A stretch of DNA of 10,097 nt, taken from DTU036 sp964346475 (lineage in GTDB: Bacteria; Bacillota; Clostridia; Peptostreptococcales; Acidaminobacteraceae). The stretch is taken from the NCBI GenBank assembly GCA_964346475.1, contig CAYFUM010000040.1, positions 1 through 10,097 on the forward strand. Direction: 5' to 3'. The position numbers were made by a program, and so were the translations under genes. Positions 1-7,797 of the stretch are shown in pieces. The notes under the pieces were generated by a model. That model saw only the letters and a list, made by a program, of their open reading frames with translations, was not told the origin of the DNA and searched no databases. Each line of letters starts with the position of its first letter. The first letter of the stretch is position 1.

Positions 1-893
1 CCCCTGACATAATCAACCTGGCACTGGCAGCCATAGGCCAGGGCTATATGCTGGCAAACAGCCTTGATTCTTTCTGGCATTAGTTCGGAGACCTGGGGCC
101 TAAAGGTCCTGACAGTTCCCTGGATTTTGACCTCATCGGCAAGGACATTGTACCTGCTTCCCCCCTCTATTGTACCTAGACTGATAACAGCGCTTTCCAA
201 GGGATCAACATTTCTACTAACTATGGTCTGAAGCCCCGTAATTATATGGCCCGCCGCTACAATGGCATCCCTACTCTTATGGGGCTCAGCACCATGGGCA
301 GCCCTTCCCTTTATAGTCAAGTAGATCCTGTCGGACTGGGCCATCATAGTGCCCCTTCTCAGGGCAATTTTTCCAAGCTCTATTGGCCATATATGAAGTG
401 CCAGGGCCCCATCAACCCTGGGGTTTTCTAGGACTCCATCCTCAATCATATATCTTGCTCCTCCCGTAGGGTTAGACTCCTCAGCGGGCTGGAAGACAAA
501 TTTAATATTTCCCCTTATATCTTCCCTTATATCACTTAAAACCCTGGCAGCCCCTAGTAGGATGGCAGTATGGACATCATGCCCACAGGCATGCATAAGC
601 CCTTCTATCTTGGAAGCGAAGTCAAGGCCACTTTCTTCTTTTATAGGAAGGGCATCCATATCAGCTCTAAGAAGCAGGGTTTTTCCCTCTTTTTTTCCTC
701 TTAATAGGCCAACAACTCCTAGTCTACCAACCCCCTCCACCACTTCAAAATCCAATTTATTAAGTTCACTGGCAACAAGGGCAGCGGTTCTTTTTTCTTC
801 CATGCCAAGTTCTGGGTTTTGGTGAATATCCCTTCTAATTTCAATAATCTCATTACTATATTTTTCTACAAGTTCTTTTATTTTATCAATCAT
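1..893 (-). CDS. M20-family amidohydrolase / N-acyl-amino-acid deacylase (3' end outside window)
   Basis: Reading the minus strand from an ATG at 893 gives 297 open codons that run off the left edge, so only the N-terminal three quarters or so of a roughly 390-residue protein is visible. The protein starts MIDKIKELVEKYSNEI and shows the M20D hallmarks in order: DIHQNPELG near residue 23, LLLRADMDALPI, the metal-binding MHACGHDVHTA, VFQPAEE with the catalytic Glu pair, AHGAEPH in the lid region, and GTVRTFRP. These are the zinc or metal-dependent deacylases and amidases related to hippurate hydrolase and N-acetyl-diaminopimelate deacetylase, which remove an acyl group from an amino acid. No signal peptide is seen, so it is probably cytoplasmic. 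AGAGGG at 902-907 lies 8 nt before the ATG. A terminator separates it from the ornithine operon, so it is probably transcribed on its own. The exact substrate cannot be told from sequence. Confidence 0.9.
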   Translation of the reverse strand, partial: MIDKIKELVEKYSNEIIEIRRDIHQNPELGMEEKRTAALVASELNKLDFEVVEGVGRLGVVGLLRGKKEGKTLLLRADMDALPIKEESGLDFASKIEGLMHACGHDVHTAILLGAARVLSDIREDIRGNIKFVFQPAEESNPTGGARYMIEDGVLENPRVDGALALHIWPIELGKIALRRGTMMAQSDRIYLTIKGRAAHGAEPHKSRDAIVAAGHIITGLQTIVSRNVDPLESAVISLGTIEGGSRYNVLADEVKIQGTVRTFRPQVSELMPERIKAVCQHIALAYGCQCQVDYVR

Positions 894-945
894 CTTTATC
901 GCCCTCTATAGGTTTAAACTTCCCTTTCCTAGATTTTACTCTTCT

Positions 946-951
946 AGTATA
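946..951 (-). promoter_or_regulatory. Possible -10 box for the M20 amidohydrolase gene
   Basis: On the minus strand TATACT (5 of 6 matches to TATAAT) lies about 50 nt before the ATG at 893, in the short gap after the ornithine operon terminator. No good -35 hexamer is found at 16-19 nt spacing; the best are AGTGAA and TAGTGA. The call therefore rests on the -10 box and on the need for a separate promoter. Confidence 0.35.
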
Positions 952-1002
952 GCAAGGATCCATCTAAATTCACTAAATTATCCGGTTAATAAAAGAGGTC
1001 CT

Positions 1003-1036
1003 AAGAAAAAAGAGGCTATAGAAACTATAGACCTCT
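1003..1036 (-). terminator. Rho-independent terminator of the ornithine operon
   Basis: On the minus strand the arm AGAGGTCTATAG (1036-1025), a TTT loop and the arm CTATAGCCTCT (1021-1011) form a stem of about 11 bp with one bulged base. A run of Ts from 1011 to 1006, then CTT, follows directly. It begins 11 nt after the stop codon of the GlmL-related gene (1047-1049). Orientation, U-tract and position all fit termination of the minus-strand operon. Confidence 0.85.
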
Positions 1037-1046
1037 ATTAAATTCT

Positions 1047-2423
1047 TCATTTATTATCTATACCTAGGTTTTCTAGCAGTAGTTTTAAGGCTCCTTCCCT
1101 ATACTCCATACTTAGCACTCCAAGGCTTGCCATGATGTACTTCCTATCAAGAAAGACCTCAATTCCCTCCTGGGGTAAGAGCTTGTCTCCCTTGTTAGAT
1201 CCAGGTATTTTAAGGAGCATCTCCTTTCCATTATCAAGCATGGTTAGTGCCCCCCCGGTACCCACCACATACTTAATGCTGGTCAGGTCCTTGCCCATAG
1301 CTGCGGATTTTTTACCACCACTGAAATAGAGATCTATTAGATGGCCAGCATGTCTATGAACTGATGTTAATAGGGCTTTTTCAGCTAGTACCCTGACAAG
1401 TTTTTTTGCTTTATCATCTCTAGGAATGGGGCTGTAGGAATCTAGGATTTCAGTGAGTTCCTCTTGGCTAAGCCCAGTTTTCTTCTCCAGCTCTCCCTGG
1501 TTAAAAAGGCCAAGGATATTATTATGGTTGATAAAAAGGCCAAGATCACCTTCGACTGTTCTTTTAGCCAGGGGCTCGGGAGTGACAAGAATCCTGGAAA
1601 TTTCTTCACTTCCCTGGGTAACTGAGTGGACATCGGTGGTTGCACCGCCCACATCTATGGTCATAATGTCGGGTAGGACAGTCGAAAGGAGCTCAGTTGC
1701 CAGCATAACAGAACCAGGTGTTGGAACCACATGGGAATCAACCACCTCCCTTATCTTTTCCATTCCCTGGGCATGGACGATATGCTCTTCAAAGACCTCC
1801 TGGATAACCTTCCTTGTTGGTTCCACGTTGAGCTGGTCTATTCTGGGGTAGACATTTTCAACTATATGAAGAAGTTCCTCCTTGCCATTTTCCTGGAAAA
1901 TAAGCCGGATCTCATCATCATTTTCTATATTTCCTCCATAGATAACTGGTACCTTCAGAGGGAGTCTTGCTATCATTTCTGCGTTTTCAATTATTGTATC
2001 CCTAGCTCCATAGTCTACGCCCCCGGCGATAAGAATAATGTTTGGACTTACTTCAATTATTTTTGCTAGATCAGTCCTTCTTAGCTTACCAGCTGTTAAA
2101 AAACTTATATTGGCTCCTGCACCCAGGGCGGCCTCCTTGGCAGCCTTTACTGTCATGTCCTCCACCAGGCCATGGACACTCATCTTGAGGCCTCCGGCAG
2201 CGGAGCTCGAGGCCAGGATCTTAGCCTGGGAAAAATCTTCTCCAGGAAAGTCTTCCTTTAGCTGCTCTAGAGCGTCAAGTAGACCCAGGGTTACATCACC
2301 CTGGGCCACTGTGGTTGGTGCTTGAGCCCCACCTATAAAGGCAGGAGAGTCTGTATCTAAACCGGTAAAGGCGTTAACTAAAGTAGTTGTAGAACCGATT
2401 TCAAATACCAGGACTTTACTCAT
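1047..2423 (-). CDS. GlmL/MutL-related ornithine degradation protein (probable aminomutase-maintenance ATPase)
   Basis: The 458-residue product belongs to the GlmL/MutL family, whose genes accompany B12-dependent carbon-skeleton and amino mutases. It has the actin/Hsp70-type ATPase signatures: an N-terminal phosphate loop VFEIGSTTTLV (residues about 6-16), AGGVDYG near 133-139, a second phosphate motif DVGGATTD near 257-264, and VVGTGGALTML in the C-terminal third. By family analogy it probably exchanges or reactivates damaged cobalamin on OraS/OraE; that role is inferred. The frame extends to a GTG at 2429, but that codon lies inside the Shine-Dalgarno GAGGGG (2429-2434). ATG at 2423 has a 5-nt spacing from that site and is the better start. 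It overlaps the end of oraE by 8 nt (ATGAGTAA), so translational coupling is likely. It is the last gene before the terminator. Confidence 0.92.
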   Translation of the reverse strand: MSKVLVFEIGSTTTLVNAFTGLDTDSPAFIGGAQAPTTVAQGDVTLGLLDALEQLKEDFPGEDFSQAKILASSSAAGGLKMSVHGLVEDMTVKAAKEAALGAGANISFLTAGKLRRTDLAKIIEVSPNIILIAGGVDYGARDTIIENAEMIARLPLKVPVIYGGNIENDDEIRLIFQENGKEELLHIVENVYPRIDQLNVEPTRKVIQEVFEEHIVHAQGMEKIREVVDSHVVPTPGSVMLATELLSTVLPDIMTIDVGGATTDVHSVTQGSEEISRILVTPEPLAKRTVEGDLGLFINHNNILGLFNQGELEKKTGLSQEELTEILDSYSPIPRDDKAKKLVRVLAEKALLTSVHRHAGHLIDLYFSGGKKSAAMGKDLTSIKYVVGTGGALTMLDNGKEMLLKIPGSNKGDKLLPQEGIEVFLDRKYIMASLGVLSMEYREGALKLLLENLGIDNK

Positions 2424-4629
2424 CTTCACCCCTCATCTGTCTTTTTCTTTCTACGATTGCCGTTGCAACGTGGACGCCTTTGGTACCTCTACCAAAACCT
2501 GCATCCATTCCATTTTCGATTGCTATATCAGGTGTCACCTGGGTACCACCAGCTAGGATTACTAGTTTGTCCCTGACTCCCTTTTCAACGGCATAATCGT
2601 GGATTTTTTTCATGTTCTTATAGTGGATGTCATCATGGGAAATAATTGTAGAGGCCATTATGACGTCGGCCTTGAGCTCAATGGCTGCATCTACAAGTTT
2701 TTGTATTGGAACTGAGGTGCCCAAATACTCAACCTGGAAGCCCCACTTTTCAATACCTCCGTGCTTGATATCAATTATCTCCCTTAGGCCTACTGAATGT
2801 TCATCCTCCCCTACCGTACCTGCCACTACCTTCATTGGATGGGCTTCTAGCTCATCCCAGAGCTCTTGGTCTGAAAAGGTTATAGCTTCAGGGGGGATTT
2901 CTAGACTATTAATGTCCACAGCTAGGTCTATTTTACCCTTTAGCTGGACCCTGGTTCCTTCAGCAGCCTGCATGCACTCCAGGTGAATAACTTCAGCTTC
3001 TTTAAGATTCATATGCTTGGCATATTCCAGGGCGGCGTATTTGGCAACCTGCATAGGCACTGGTAGTAGAAGCTCTAGTTGCACAATACCATCAGCCAGC
3101 CATTCAACTTCTGGCATTATCATGTTGGTATTTCTGTAGGCCTCCTTTTCTGCTAGGCGAGTCTCTACATTGTCAGTGGGATCCAGTTCATCGATATATT
3201 GGATTTTACTGCGGTCTTCAAAGGTAGAACCACCAATGAGCTCCGAAGCCTTTTCTTTATCAACACCATACTGCTGGGTATTGTTGTAGCCGTAGTGGGC
3301 AGTGACTGGAGCCATATAGTTTTCAGCTCTTTCGTAGACGCTTCCAGCACCTATACCGCCATTTATATCCCTGGGAATCCCATCGCCATTACGCTCTGGA
3401 TACTCACCTGAGTCTACAAACATACCCCTTTCAACAGCCTCATAGTAGCCACCCATCTCCAGCATTTCTTCTAGGTAGAGGACAGCTCTTTCCTTGATTT
3501 CTCTTACCTTCTCAGGCAGATAGCCCTCATCCTTTAAGCTCAACATCTCCATCAGACCATCCATACCCACTAGGGTTTGCTTGGCAGTATCCGTGGCCTC
3601 GATGTTAAACATATGCCAGGGAACATTTCTACCTTCATCGGGGGTTATAGTGGACTGGATATCAGCACTGGTCAGCCTAGAAATAAGCATGTTCATAACA
3701 TGGGTAACTGTGGCCTCCCTGGAAGACGATGTAATGTATTTAGTATTCATCTGGGCTCTCATCTTATATTTATCAAAAAAATCTCTAAGAGCTACAGCAT
3801 AGGGAAGGTCATAGCGCAGGGTTGGAATAGGGGCAGCTGTAGGTGGAACTGTGGATAGGGAAATATTACTGGGCTTCATCCCTACCCTCTCTGAAAACAG
3901 AGAGTTAATCCCATGCTGGACCAGGAGTTCTGGCATTACCTTCCAGGCATCCCTGGCAGTAGCATTGGCATTGTGGGCTCCATCTATCTGGTTAATATCA
4001 GCCCAGGCAAGGATTTTCTTGCTCTCGGCAGCATCAACGAAGGAGCGCACCATGTTTATGTTCCTGTAGAGGACATTATATTGGGGATCCTGGTGGGCAC
4101 CATTTACCCCCTCCTCGGCAAACATAACAGCTATATCGGGCCCTGCAACTCCTGAAACATAGGAGTGGTAGTTTATTGGCCTTCCCACTTCGTCTTCTAT
4201 AAGATCCAAAGCCTTTCTCTGGGCTCTTACCTGTTTTCTAGTAATGGCTACTCCGCCAATTCCCTGGGGTGTACCCTCTATTAATCCGTCGTAGTGGCTC
4301 TGGCCAGCGGTTCTAATTACCATGAGGTGATCAGCTCCATGCCAGGCTGCCATCCTCATCCTTCTAATGTCATCCTCAAACCTTCCTGAGGCAATTTCCG
4401 TTGTAATGCTCTCCTGGGGCTGGGGATCAAGGTTATCAAAATACTGAATGGCTGAGGGAATACCAACAGATTGTTTTAAGGGCTTTGAGCACTCTTTAAA
4501 GGTATGGCCACCCATCTCTAAATCCTCAACCTTTTCCCTCCATACCCAGCCTCGGCGCCTGGGCACATAATTTTCAAGATCCTTTAGAATCTCATGAATA
4601 TCAAGTTTTTCATTTGGCTTAAGCTCCAT
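2416..4629 (-). CDS. oraE: D-ornithine 4,5-aminomutase, large (catalytic) subunit E
   Basis: A 737-residue protein of normal OraE length. With OraS it converts D-ornithine to (2R,4S)-2,4-diaminopentanoate using adenosylcobalamin and PLP. The long N-terminal part (to about residue 540) is the catalytic barrel region. The C-terminal part is a Rossmann-like B12 domain with the base-off motif D-E-H-S-V-G, in which His611 would be the lower cobalt ligand. Lys622, 11 residues after that His (DIKHGG), sits where the PLP-binding lysine lies in the C. sticklandii enzyme, whose known pair is His618/Lys629 with the same spacing. The further B12-domain segments LGTSVP, ASTIISHDD and LAGGTQ are present. 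The start ATG follows a perfect AGGAGGT (4634-4640) with 5-nt spacing and overlaps the oraS end by 11 nt. No defect is seen. Confidence 0.97.
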   Translation of the reverse strand: MELKPNEKLDIHEILKDLENYVPRRRGWVWREKVEDLEMGGHTFKECSKPLKQSVGIPSAIQYFDNLDPQPQESITTEIASGRFEDDIRRMRMAAWHGADHLMVIRTAGQSHYDGLIEGTPQGIGGVAITRKQVRAQRKALDLIEDEVGRPINYHSYVSGVAGPDIAVMFAEEGVNGAHQDPQYNVLYRNINMVRSFVDAAESKKILAWADINQIDGAHNANATARDAWKVMPELLVQHGINSLFSERVGMKPSNISLSTVPPTAAPIPTLRYDLPYAVALRDFFDKYKMRAQMNTKYITSSSREATVTHVMNMLISRLTSADIQSTITPDEGRNVPWHMFNIEATDTAKQTLVGMDGLMEMLSLKDEGYLPEKVREIKERAVLYLEEMLEMGGYYEAVERGMFVDSGEYPERNGDGIPRDINGGIGAGSVYERAENYMAPVTAHYGYNNTQQYGVDKEKASELIGGSTFEDRSKIQYIDELDPTDNVETRLAEKEAYRNTNMIMPEVEWLADGIVQLELLLPVPMQVAKYAALEYAKHMNLKEAEVIHLECMQAAEGTRVQLKGKIDLAVDINSLEIPPEAITFSDQELWDELEAHPMKVVAGTVGEDEHSVGLREIIDIKHGGIEKWGFQVEYLGTSVPIQKLVDAAIELKADVIMASTIISHDDIHYKNMKKIHDYAVEKGVRDKLVILAGGTQVTPDIAIENGMDAGFGRGTKGVHVATAIVERKRQMRGEDE

Positions 4630-4996
4630 GGTTACCTCCTAATATCCTAGCTGCTAGGTCCCAGTGGTCTCCTTGGATCATCTCTAGTCCCGCCTCCCTA
4701 ATGCTAAGCCCTGTGTCTCTACTAACAACATAGACTAGATGGCCTACACCATACTTCATAAGTCCATGGTCTATGGCTAGTTCCACCAGGGGCTTGGCTT
4801 CAAGAGAAGAAAAACCCATGCGAAGGAGCACGCTTCTTTCTATAGAGGGGGAAGTAAACCTATTTGCCTGGTCTAAAAGAGGATCAACAATCTTAGCGAC
4901 GTTCTCCCAGAATCTCTCCTTTAGTTCCTGATCACTTAGGTCCTTAATTGTTTCTCGCCGTGTCAAATAATCGTCTTCTCTTCGAAAACCCTTCAT
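4619..4996 (-). CDS. oraS: D-ornithine 4,5-aminomutase, small subunit S
   Basis: A 125-residue protein matching the small subunit, which is about 120 residues in C. sticklandii. Recognisable segments are YLTRRETIKDLSDQEL near the N-terminus, the strongly conserved SPSIERSVLLRMGFSSLEAK in the middle, and GVGHLVYVV followed by SIREAGLEM. OraS forms the alpha2beta2 complex with OraE and helps shape the PLP/substrate cavity. The ATG at 4996 follows AGGA with 6-nt spacing; this site overlaps the TAG stop of ortB, which ends 8 nt upstream. The last codons (Leu-Gly-Gly-Asn) encode the Shine-Dalgarno sequence for oraE, and the two genes overlap by 11 nt. This fits tightly coupled 1:1 synthesis of the subunits. 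Confidence 0.96.
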   Translation of the reverse strand: MKGFRREDDYLTRRETIKDLSDQELKERFWENVAKIVDPLLDQANRFTSPSIERSVLLRMGFSSLEAKPLVELAIDHGLMKYGVGHLVYVVSRDTGLSIREAGLEMIQGDHWDLAARILGGNHGA

Positions 4997-5004
4997 GGCA
5001 TATC

Positions 5005-6405
5005 CTACTTTCTTAACTCTGCAATAAGCTCTTCTACTTCATCTTCCCTTAGCTTGAGCTCTTCGCTGAGGTATTTTATTTCAACAGGTGAAAAATCACC
5101 ATCCTTCACTTTTAAAATATTTCTCATATAGGAAGCTTTAATTCCCCTTAAATCAAGTTTAACTACATCGATAAGACCTGGGTCTTCAGGTAGAATTATG
5201 TTTTTACCTGGTGTCTCATCCAAGGGGTTGCCAAAGAAAATCTCTATACCTCTTTCTCTAGCAAAGCTAAGCTGGGGATTAATGTGCTTTCCTGCACCAG
5301 TGTACTCAGTTTCCTGGACTAGGATAATCTCGTCCTCCTTCATCTCCTGGGCTAGTTTAAAGGCCACTGCCAGTGAAGTATTTCCAGCAGGTCCTCTCTC
5401 AAGGCCCTCTAGATTTGCTAGGAGCTCGGTCATATAGAAGACATTGCCCTGATTAATTGTGTAGTACTCATCAATATACCTAAGGGGTCTGGCTGCAGAT
5501 CTAGGAACGTCACTCCTGTCAGGATTAGTACAAAAGGGAATGCCAAAGCCAGTGTGGCCTGTGGTAAAGCTCTTTCTATTAAAGTCGCTATCACTGGCCA
5601 TGTGTAGGCCTGAAAGATCCACCGAAGAGGCTACTATTTTTGTATCAATAGCTCCAGCCTTAATTAGACCTCTGGCCGTTCCGGTGAGGTTTCCGCCACC
5701 TGCATTGGTGACAACTACAACCTCGGGATCCTTGCCATACTTCTCCCTCATATCCATGCTAATCTCATAGCCTAGGGTCTCTACTCCAGCTATGCCAAAG
5801 GGAGTATAAAGAGAGGCGTTAAAGAAACCCGTTTCTTCAAGAATGTCTAGAAAGACGTAGAAGAGTTCAGGTCCCACCGTTAGCTGCATTACTTCAGCGC
5901 CATAGGCCTCGCAGGCCCTGGCCTTCTCAACAATCTCAGGCTGGCCCACATGATCACTGTCATAGGTCTCCTGAACAACTATACAGTCTAGACCAGCCTT
6001 GGCAGCTAGAGAGGCAACACCTGCTCCATAGTTTCCACTGGTGGCAGACATAATGCCCTTGTAGCCAAGTTTTTTTGCCTGGTGGACAGCAATGGAGGCC
6101 CTTCTTGCCTTGAAGCTTCCAGAGGGATTTGTTGCTTCGTCTTTAATCATTATCCTGGCTCCATAGCCAGGCTTTGAATATTTTCTTGCAAGTTCTGTCA
6201 GATTATGGAGTTCAAGGATGGGAGTATGACCAACGAAGAAACTCTCCTGTATATTTCTAAGCTCTTCAATGCTATAGCCAGTTTCCTTCATCATTCTCTC
6301 ATAGTCAAAGGCTATTCCTTCTAGTTCGAAATCATCATAGTCAATTCCTACTGCAGTCTTCATGATTTCGTTTTTTCTAGCCATTAGATCATCGTAGTTT
6401 TTCAT
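5005..6405 (-). CDS. ortB: 2-amino-4-oxopentanoate thiolase, beta (PLP) subunit
   Basis: A 466-residue fold-type II PLP enzyme of the threonine synthase/cysteine synthase superfamily. With OrtA it cleaves 2-amino-4-oxopentanoate with CoA to acetyl-CoA and D-alanine. Visible features are the lysine motif NPSGSFKARRAS, with Lys99 as probable Schiff-base residue; SATSGNYGAG, the asparagine loop facing PLP; and the phosphate-binding glycine loop VTNAGGGNLTG. The last 60 or so residues are charged and helical. The ATG overlaps the ortA stop as ATGA, after GGGAGG with a spacing of about 4 nt. Assignment to OrtB rather than another thiolase or synthase is strongly supported by lying between ortA and oraS. 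No frameshift or missing motif is seen. Confidence 0.95.
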   Translation of the reverse strand: MKNYDDLMARKNEIMKTAVGIDYDDFELEGIAFDYERMMKETGYSIEELRNIQESFFVGHTPILELHNLTELARKYSKPGYGARIMIKDEATNPSGSFKARRASIAVHQAKKLGYKGIMSATSGNYGAGVASLAAKAGLDCIVVQETYDSDHVGQPEIVEKARACEAYGAEVMQLTVGPELFYVFLDILEETGFFNASLYTPFGIAGVETLGYEISMDMREKYGKDPEVVVVTNAGGGNLTGTARGLIKAGAIDTKIVASSVDLSGLHMASDSDFNRKSFTTGHTGFGIPFCTNPDRSDVPRSAARPLRYIDEYYTINQGNVFYMTELLANLEGLERGPAGNTSLAVAFKLAQEMKEDEIILVQETEYTGAGKHINPQLSFARERGIEIFFGNPLDETPGKNIILPEDPGLIDVVKLDLRGIKASYMRNILKVKDGDFSPVEIKYLSEELKLREDEVEELIAELRK

Positions 6406-6698
6406 TTTTCCTCCCTCAAAATCCTGCGGGCGTCCTCACCTACTCTAAGAAGCTCAGGAACTAGTTCTCCATAATCCAGCTTGTACTGGGGATTTACCTC
6501 TACCAAATTGCCTTCAACTATTCTTCCAGCCTTGGTTTTGACTTTAACTAAGTCACCTATTTTCGCATCTTCTTGGAGGTAGCCCTTGGTCCAAAATTCC
6601 AAGGGGACGGCCTTGGTGTTTTCAGGGATATTTGCTGCCCTTTCTTCAGGTCTTAGTGCTACTGCATGGATTCTAACCCAGCTATCCTTTTTAATCAT
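6402..6698 (-). CDS. ortA: 2-amino-4-oxopentanoate thiolase, alpha (small) subunit
   Basis: A 98-residue protein matching OrtA in size and position. It reads MIKKDSWVRIHAVALRPEER near the start, followed by an SH3-like beta stretch GDLVKVKTKAGRIVEGNLVEV and the C-terminal YGELVPELL. OrtA is the small partner of the PLP-containing OrtB; its separate chemical role is not evident from sequence. The ATG is 2 nt after the ord stop codon. Its Shine-Dalgarno GAGGAG, with 5-nt spacing to the ATG, is formed by the final glutamate codons of ord. The 4-nt ATGA overlap with ortB points to coupled translation of the two subunits. Confidence 0.94.
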   Translation of the reverse strand: MIKKDSWVRIHAVALRPEERAANIPENTKAVPLEFWTKGYLQEDAKIGDLVKVKTKAGRIVEGNLVEVNPQYKLDYGELVPELLRVGEDARRILREEK

Positions 6699-6700
6699 TT

Positions 6701-7747
6701 TTACTCCTCTTCTTCTATTAGGTCTCTCATATCACCCATGATGGCACGGGGAACAGGAAGATCAAGCATGGTCTTAAGACCTGGTCTTGCATTAATAACG
6801 TGGGGTATCATATTTACACACATTGCATAGGTTCCGATACCACCTTCAATTTCAGGGCTATTAGCCATATTTACATTGGGACTTCCCTTGATAATTACAT
6901 AGTCGCCGGTGCTAAGTCCAACCTGCTCGGGTTCAATTTGTTGGGGATGGTCCATATGAATTTTTGCTACTCCATCCACATAGCCCTCTGCTGTCATAGC
7001 AACTCCAGCCAGGCTACCTGCCTTGGCAAAGCCATGGGGAGACTTGCGATCTACATCGGTTATAATTGGGCTCATGTCCTGCTCAAATTTATCAATTTCC
7101 CAACCAATTCCATCGGCAATCATCTGGACTGATTCTGCAAAACCTACATGGCCAGTCATCTTTCCAGCAGCCTTTCTCTCTTCAAATTCTTCAACAGAGA
7201 TACCTACTCCCTGCTCATGCATAACCAGGGGTCCAAAGGGAGAAAGTGAATTTACCCTCCTAGCTGTAATCTCCTCAACATCTTCCATACAGCCAGTCCA
7301 GATAAGGACTAGTAGGTCCATAATAAGACCAGGGTTAATTCCTGTTCCCAGTATGGTTACGCCATTCTCCTTGGCCAGTCTATCCAGCTCCTTGGCTTCC
7401 TCAGGTGACTGGGCCTTGGGATAGGCCATTTCTTCAGCAGTTGTTATACAGTTCATCTTATTTTCTAGGATGGTTTTCATCTTGGGAAAACTCTCCTTGG
7501 TAAAGGAGTCAGTTGCCAGCATGACAATATCTGCAGCACCTGGCTTTATAACATCTTCAACGCTGCCTATAATAAGATCAGGTCTATCTCCCTGGTCAAC
7601 ACCAATGTGTTCATAGAAGTTTTTGCCCTTAGACCTATTACCTATAGCTCCAACTATTTCCACACCTTTTTTCTTAAGTAGCATTTTAGCCATTCCGCCA
7701 CCCATGGCCCCTGGCCCCCAGATAATAACTTTGATATTTTCCTTCAT
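6701..7747 (-). CDS. ord: 2,4-diaminopentanoate dehydrogenase
   Basis: A 348-residue NAD(P)-dependent oxidoreductase that deaminates (2R,4S)-2,4-diaminopentanoate to 2-amino-4-oxopentanoate, releasing ammonia and NAD(P)H. The N-terminal Rossmann fold has the nucleotide loop WGPGAMGGGMA at residues 10-20. It is followed by a dihydrodipicolinate-reductase-like core with TAEEMAYP, GTGINPGLIMD and the SPHGFAKAGS region. An ATG four codons upstream (7759) is in frame, but its last base is the first base of the Shine-Dalgarno GGAGG (7753-7757). ATG 7747 has perfect 5-nt spacing and is chosen. It is the first gene of the operon, about 24 nt after the predicted sigma-54 start point, and its acidic C-terminus doubles as the ribosome-binding site of ortA. 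Confidence 0.95.
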   Translation of the reverse strand: MKENIKVIIWGPGAMGGGMAKMLLKKKGVEIVGAIGNRSKGKNFYEHIGVDQGDRPDLIIGSVEDVIKPGAADIVMLATDSFTKESFPKMKTILENKMNCITTAEEMAYPKAQSPEEAKELDRLAKENGVTILGTGINPGLIMDLLVLIWTGCMEDVEEITARRVNSLSPFGPLVMHEQGVGISVEEFEERKAAGKMTGHVGFAESVQMIADGIGWEIDKFEQDMSPIITDVDRKSPHGFAKAGSLAGVAMTAEGYVDGVAKIHMDHPQQIEPEQVGLSTGDYVIIKGSPNVNMANSPEIEGGIGTYAMCVNMIPHVINARPGLKTMLDLPVPRAIMGDMRDLIEEEE

Positions 7748-7752
7748 AATGA

Positions 7753-7757
7753 CCTCC
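7753..7757 (-). promoter_or_regulatory. Shine-Dalgarno that fixes the ord start
   Basis: GGAGG lies 5 nt before ATG 7747. The upstream in-frame ATG at 7759-7757 shares a base with this site and has only AT-rich sequence before it, so the shorter reading is favoured. Confidence 0.8.
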
Positions 7758-7781
7758 ATTTAATTTGTTATATATAGTATT

Positions 7782-7797
7782 AGCAAGTTTAATGCCA
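7782..7797 (-). promoter_or_regulatory. Sigma-54 (-24/-12) promoter of the ornithine operon
   Basis: The minus strand reads TGGCATTAAACTTGCT, against the consensus TGGCACG-N4-TTGCW. The -24 GG and the -12 GC are in exact register (12 nt from G to G), and 14 of the 16 positions conform, the differences being at the CG pair. The predicted start point is near 7771, giving a leader of about 24 nt to the ord ATG. A sigma-54 activator gene lies immediately upstream, which strongly raises the prior. A sigma-A-like TTGGCA (7793-7798) with TATATA (7771-7776) at 16-nt spacing overlaps it and may be an alternative or a coincidence. Confidence 0.88.

Noticed and set aside
246..825. Two plus-strand open frames of 61 and 87 codons
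   Set aside because: Both lie antisense to the M20 amidohydrolase, whose motifs run unbroken through this region.
1006..1019. 14-base match AAAAAAGAGGCTAT shared with the right end of the window (10084-10097)
   Set aside because: One copy is part of a terminator and the other codes for Lys-Lys-Glu-Ala in a membrane protein. There is no flanking similarity, and a match this short is expected about by chance in 10 kb of biased sequence.
1453..1851. Open frame of 132 codons on the plus strand inside the GlmL-related gene
   Set aside because: It is fully antisense to a strongly supported gene, has low-complexity Ser/Pro/Trp-rich content and lacks a recognisable ribosome-binding site or homology.
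7023..7424. Open frame of 133 codons on the plus strand inside ord
   Set aside because: It is antisense to ord, and its composition mirrors the complement of ord's codons; no motif supports it.
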